Of a stretch of 64,000 bases of DNA, positions 63,666 to 64,000 are shown piece by piece. Every line of letters begins with the position of its first letter. Positions within the stretch are counted from its first letter, which is position 1. The DNA lies in NCBI GenBank assembly GCA_037349105.1, contig JAYJMM010000104.1, positions 3,692,001 to 3,756,000 on the forward strand. Reading direction: 5' to 3'. The notes below the pieces were generated by a model. It was not told where the DNA came from and made no database searches. It was given only the letters and a program-made list of their open reading frames with translations. The stretch comes from Limnomonas spitsbergensis. Taxonomy: Eukaryota > Chlorophyta > Chlorophyceae > Chlamydomonadales. The position numbers and the translations under genes are program-made.

Positions 63666-64000
63666 CACACCGGTACCGATATGTTCAATTTTTGCATTGA
63701 CTAATCCCAGGATGACTACCCCAGAGCTGCGCTCCTCGCACTCCCTCCAATGATGACTACCCCAGAGCCAAGGGTCCTATGTTTGCGAAGGTCACCTGAC
63801 TGACCCCCCCCTAGGGTTGGGACTGTGCCCCAGAGCCGCGCTCCTCGCACTCCCACAAGTCCCCCCCCAGGCTTACGCGTTCACGGCCAATTACCACCGG
63901 TATCCTTGTCAGTCTCTCAAGCCCCCCCAGGGTTTAGGGTTAAGGTTCAAGCCCCCCCAGGGTTTAGGGTTTAGGTCAAGTCTCCCCAGGGTTTAGGGTT
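63666..64000. repeat. Window end: short tandem repeats and telomere-like words
   Basis: CCCCAGAGC, CGCTCCTCGCACTCCC and GATGACTACCCCAGAG words are duplicated at 63710-63860. CCCCAGGGTTTAGGGTT recurs three times from 63925 to the end. The latter resembles the junction-copy arrays beside other exons, so an OSCA exon may lie just past the window. No exon is visible here. Confidence 0.5.

Overview
The window looks like nuclear DNA of a green-lineage alga. The reasons are many interstitial TTTAGGG-type telomere-like tracts inside introns, three intron-rich host genes (one an OSCA/TMEM63-type channel, one a YqeY-like protein with a plausible organelle leader), heavy repeat content, and a fragment of mitochondrial nad4. 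A prasinophyte such as Cymbomonas is a guess from style only; the sequence does not name the species.

Plus strand, 1-18.2 kb: a giant Ty3/gypsy-like retroelement whose 5' end lies before the window. It has an ORF1 (677-2719, with its frame continuing past one TAA to 3076) and one uninterrupted 13.4-kb ORF2 (3025-16407, 4460 aa). ORF2 carries Gag with zinc knuckles, aspartic protease, reverse transcriptase and RNase H. It then carries a complete DNMT3-like cytosine-5 DNA methyltransferase between RNase H and integrase, and after the integrase a C4HC3 PHD finger. A 233-bp identical direct repeat (17134-17366 and 17996-18228) lies in the presumed 3' LTR region. The methyltransferase plus chromatin reader inside one mobile polyprotein is the most striking system here.

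Minus strand, 21.0-27.8 kb: a seven-exon gene for a 475-aa DUF389 membrane protein; all splice phases close. At 28.4-30.9 kb is a decayed non-LTR retrotransposon (endonuclease and RT, catalytic YADN), whose 3' tail recurs as dispersed copies. Between 31 and 38 kb there are only fragments: ankyrin-like repeats, G-runs, a mitochondrial nad4 insertion and an orphan exon. At 38.2-41.9 kb, minus strand, is a YqeY-like gene in eight recognised exons. At 44.9-58.7 kb, minus strand, are thirteen exons (775 codons) of an OSCA/CSC1/TMEM63-type channel whose N-terminal exons are not found and may lie beyond the window. A 171-copy, 25-bp minisatellite (59046-63320) without a single net indel, flanked by two MITE-like copies in opposite orientation, sits upstream of them.

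A second pattern runs through all three host genes. At about sixteen exon-intron junctions the junction itself (exon edge plus splice site), or the intron sequence next to it, is duplicated inside the intron, mostly in tandem and in up to twelve copies, often mixed with TTTAGGG-like sequence. Splice models were built by eye from GT/AG signals, phase and family resemblance; no alignment or transcript data were available.
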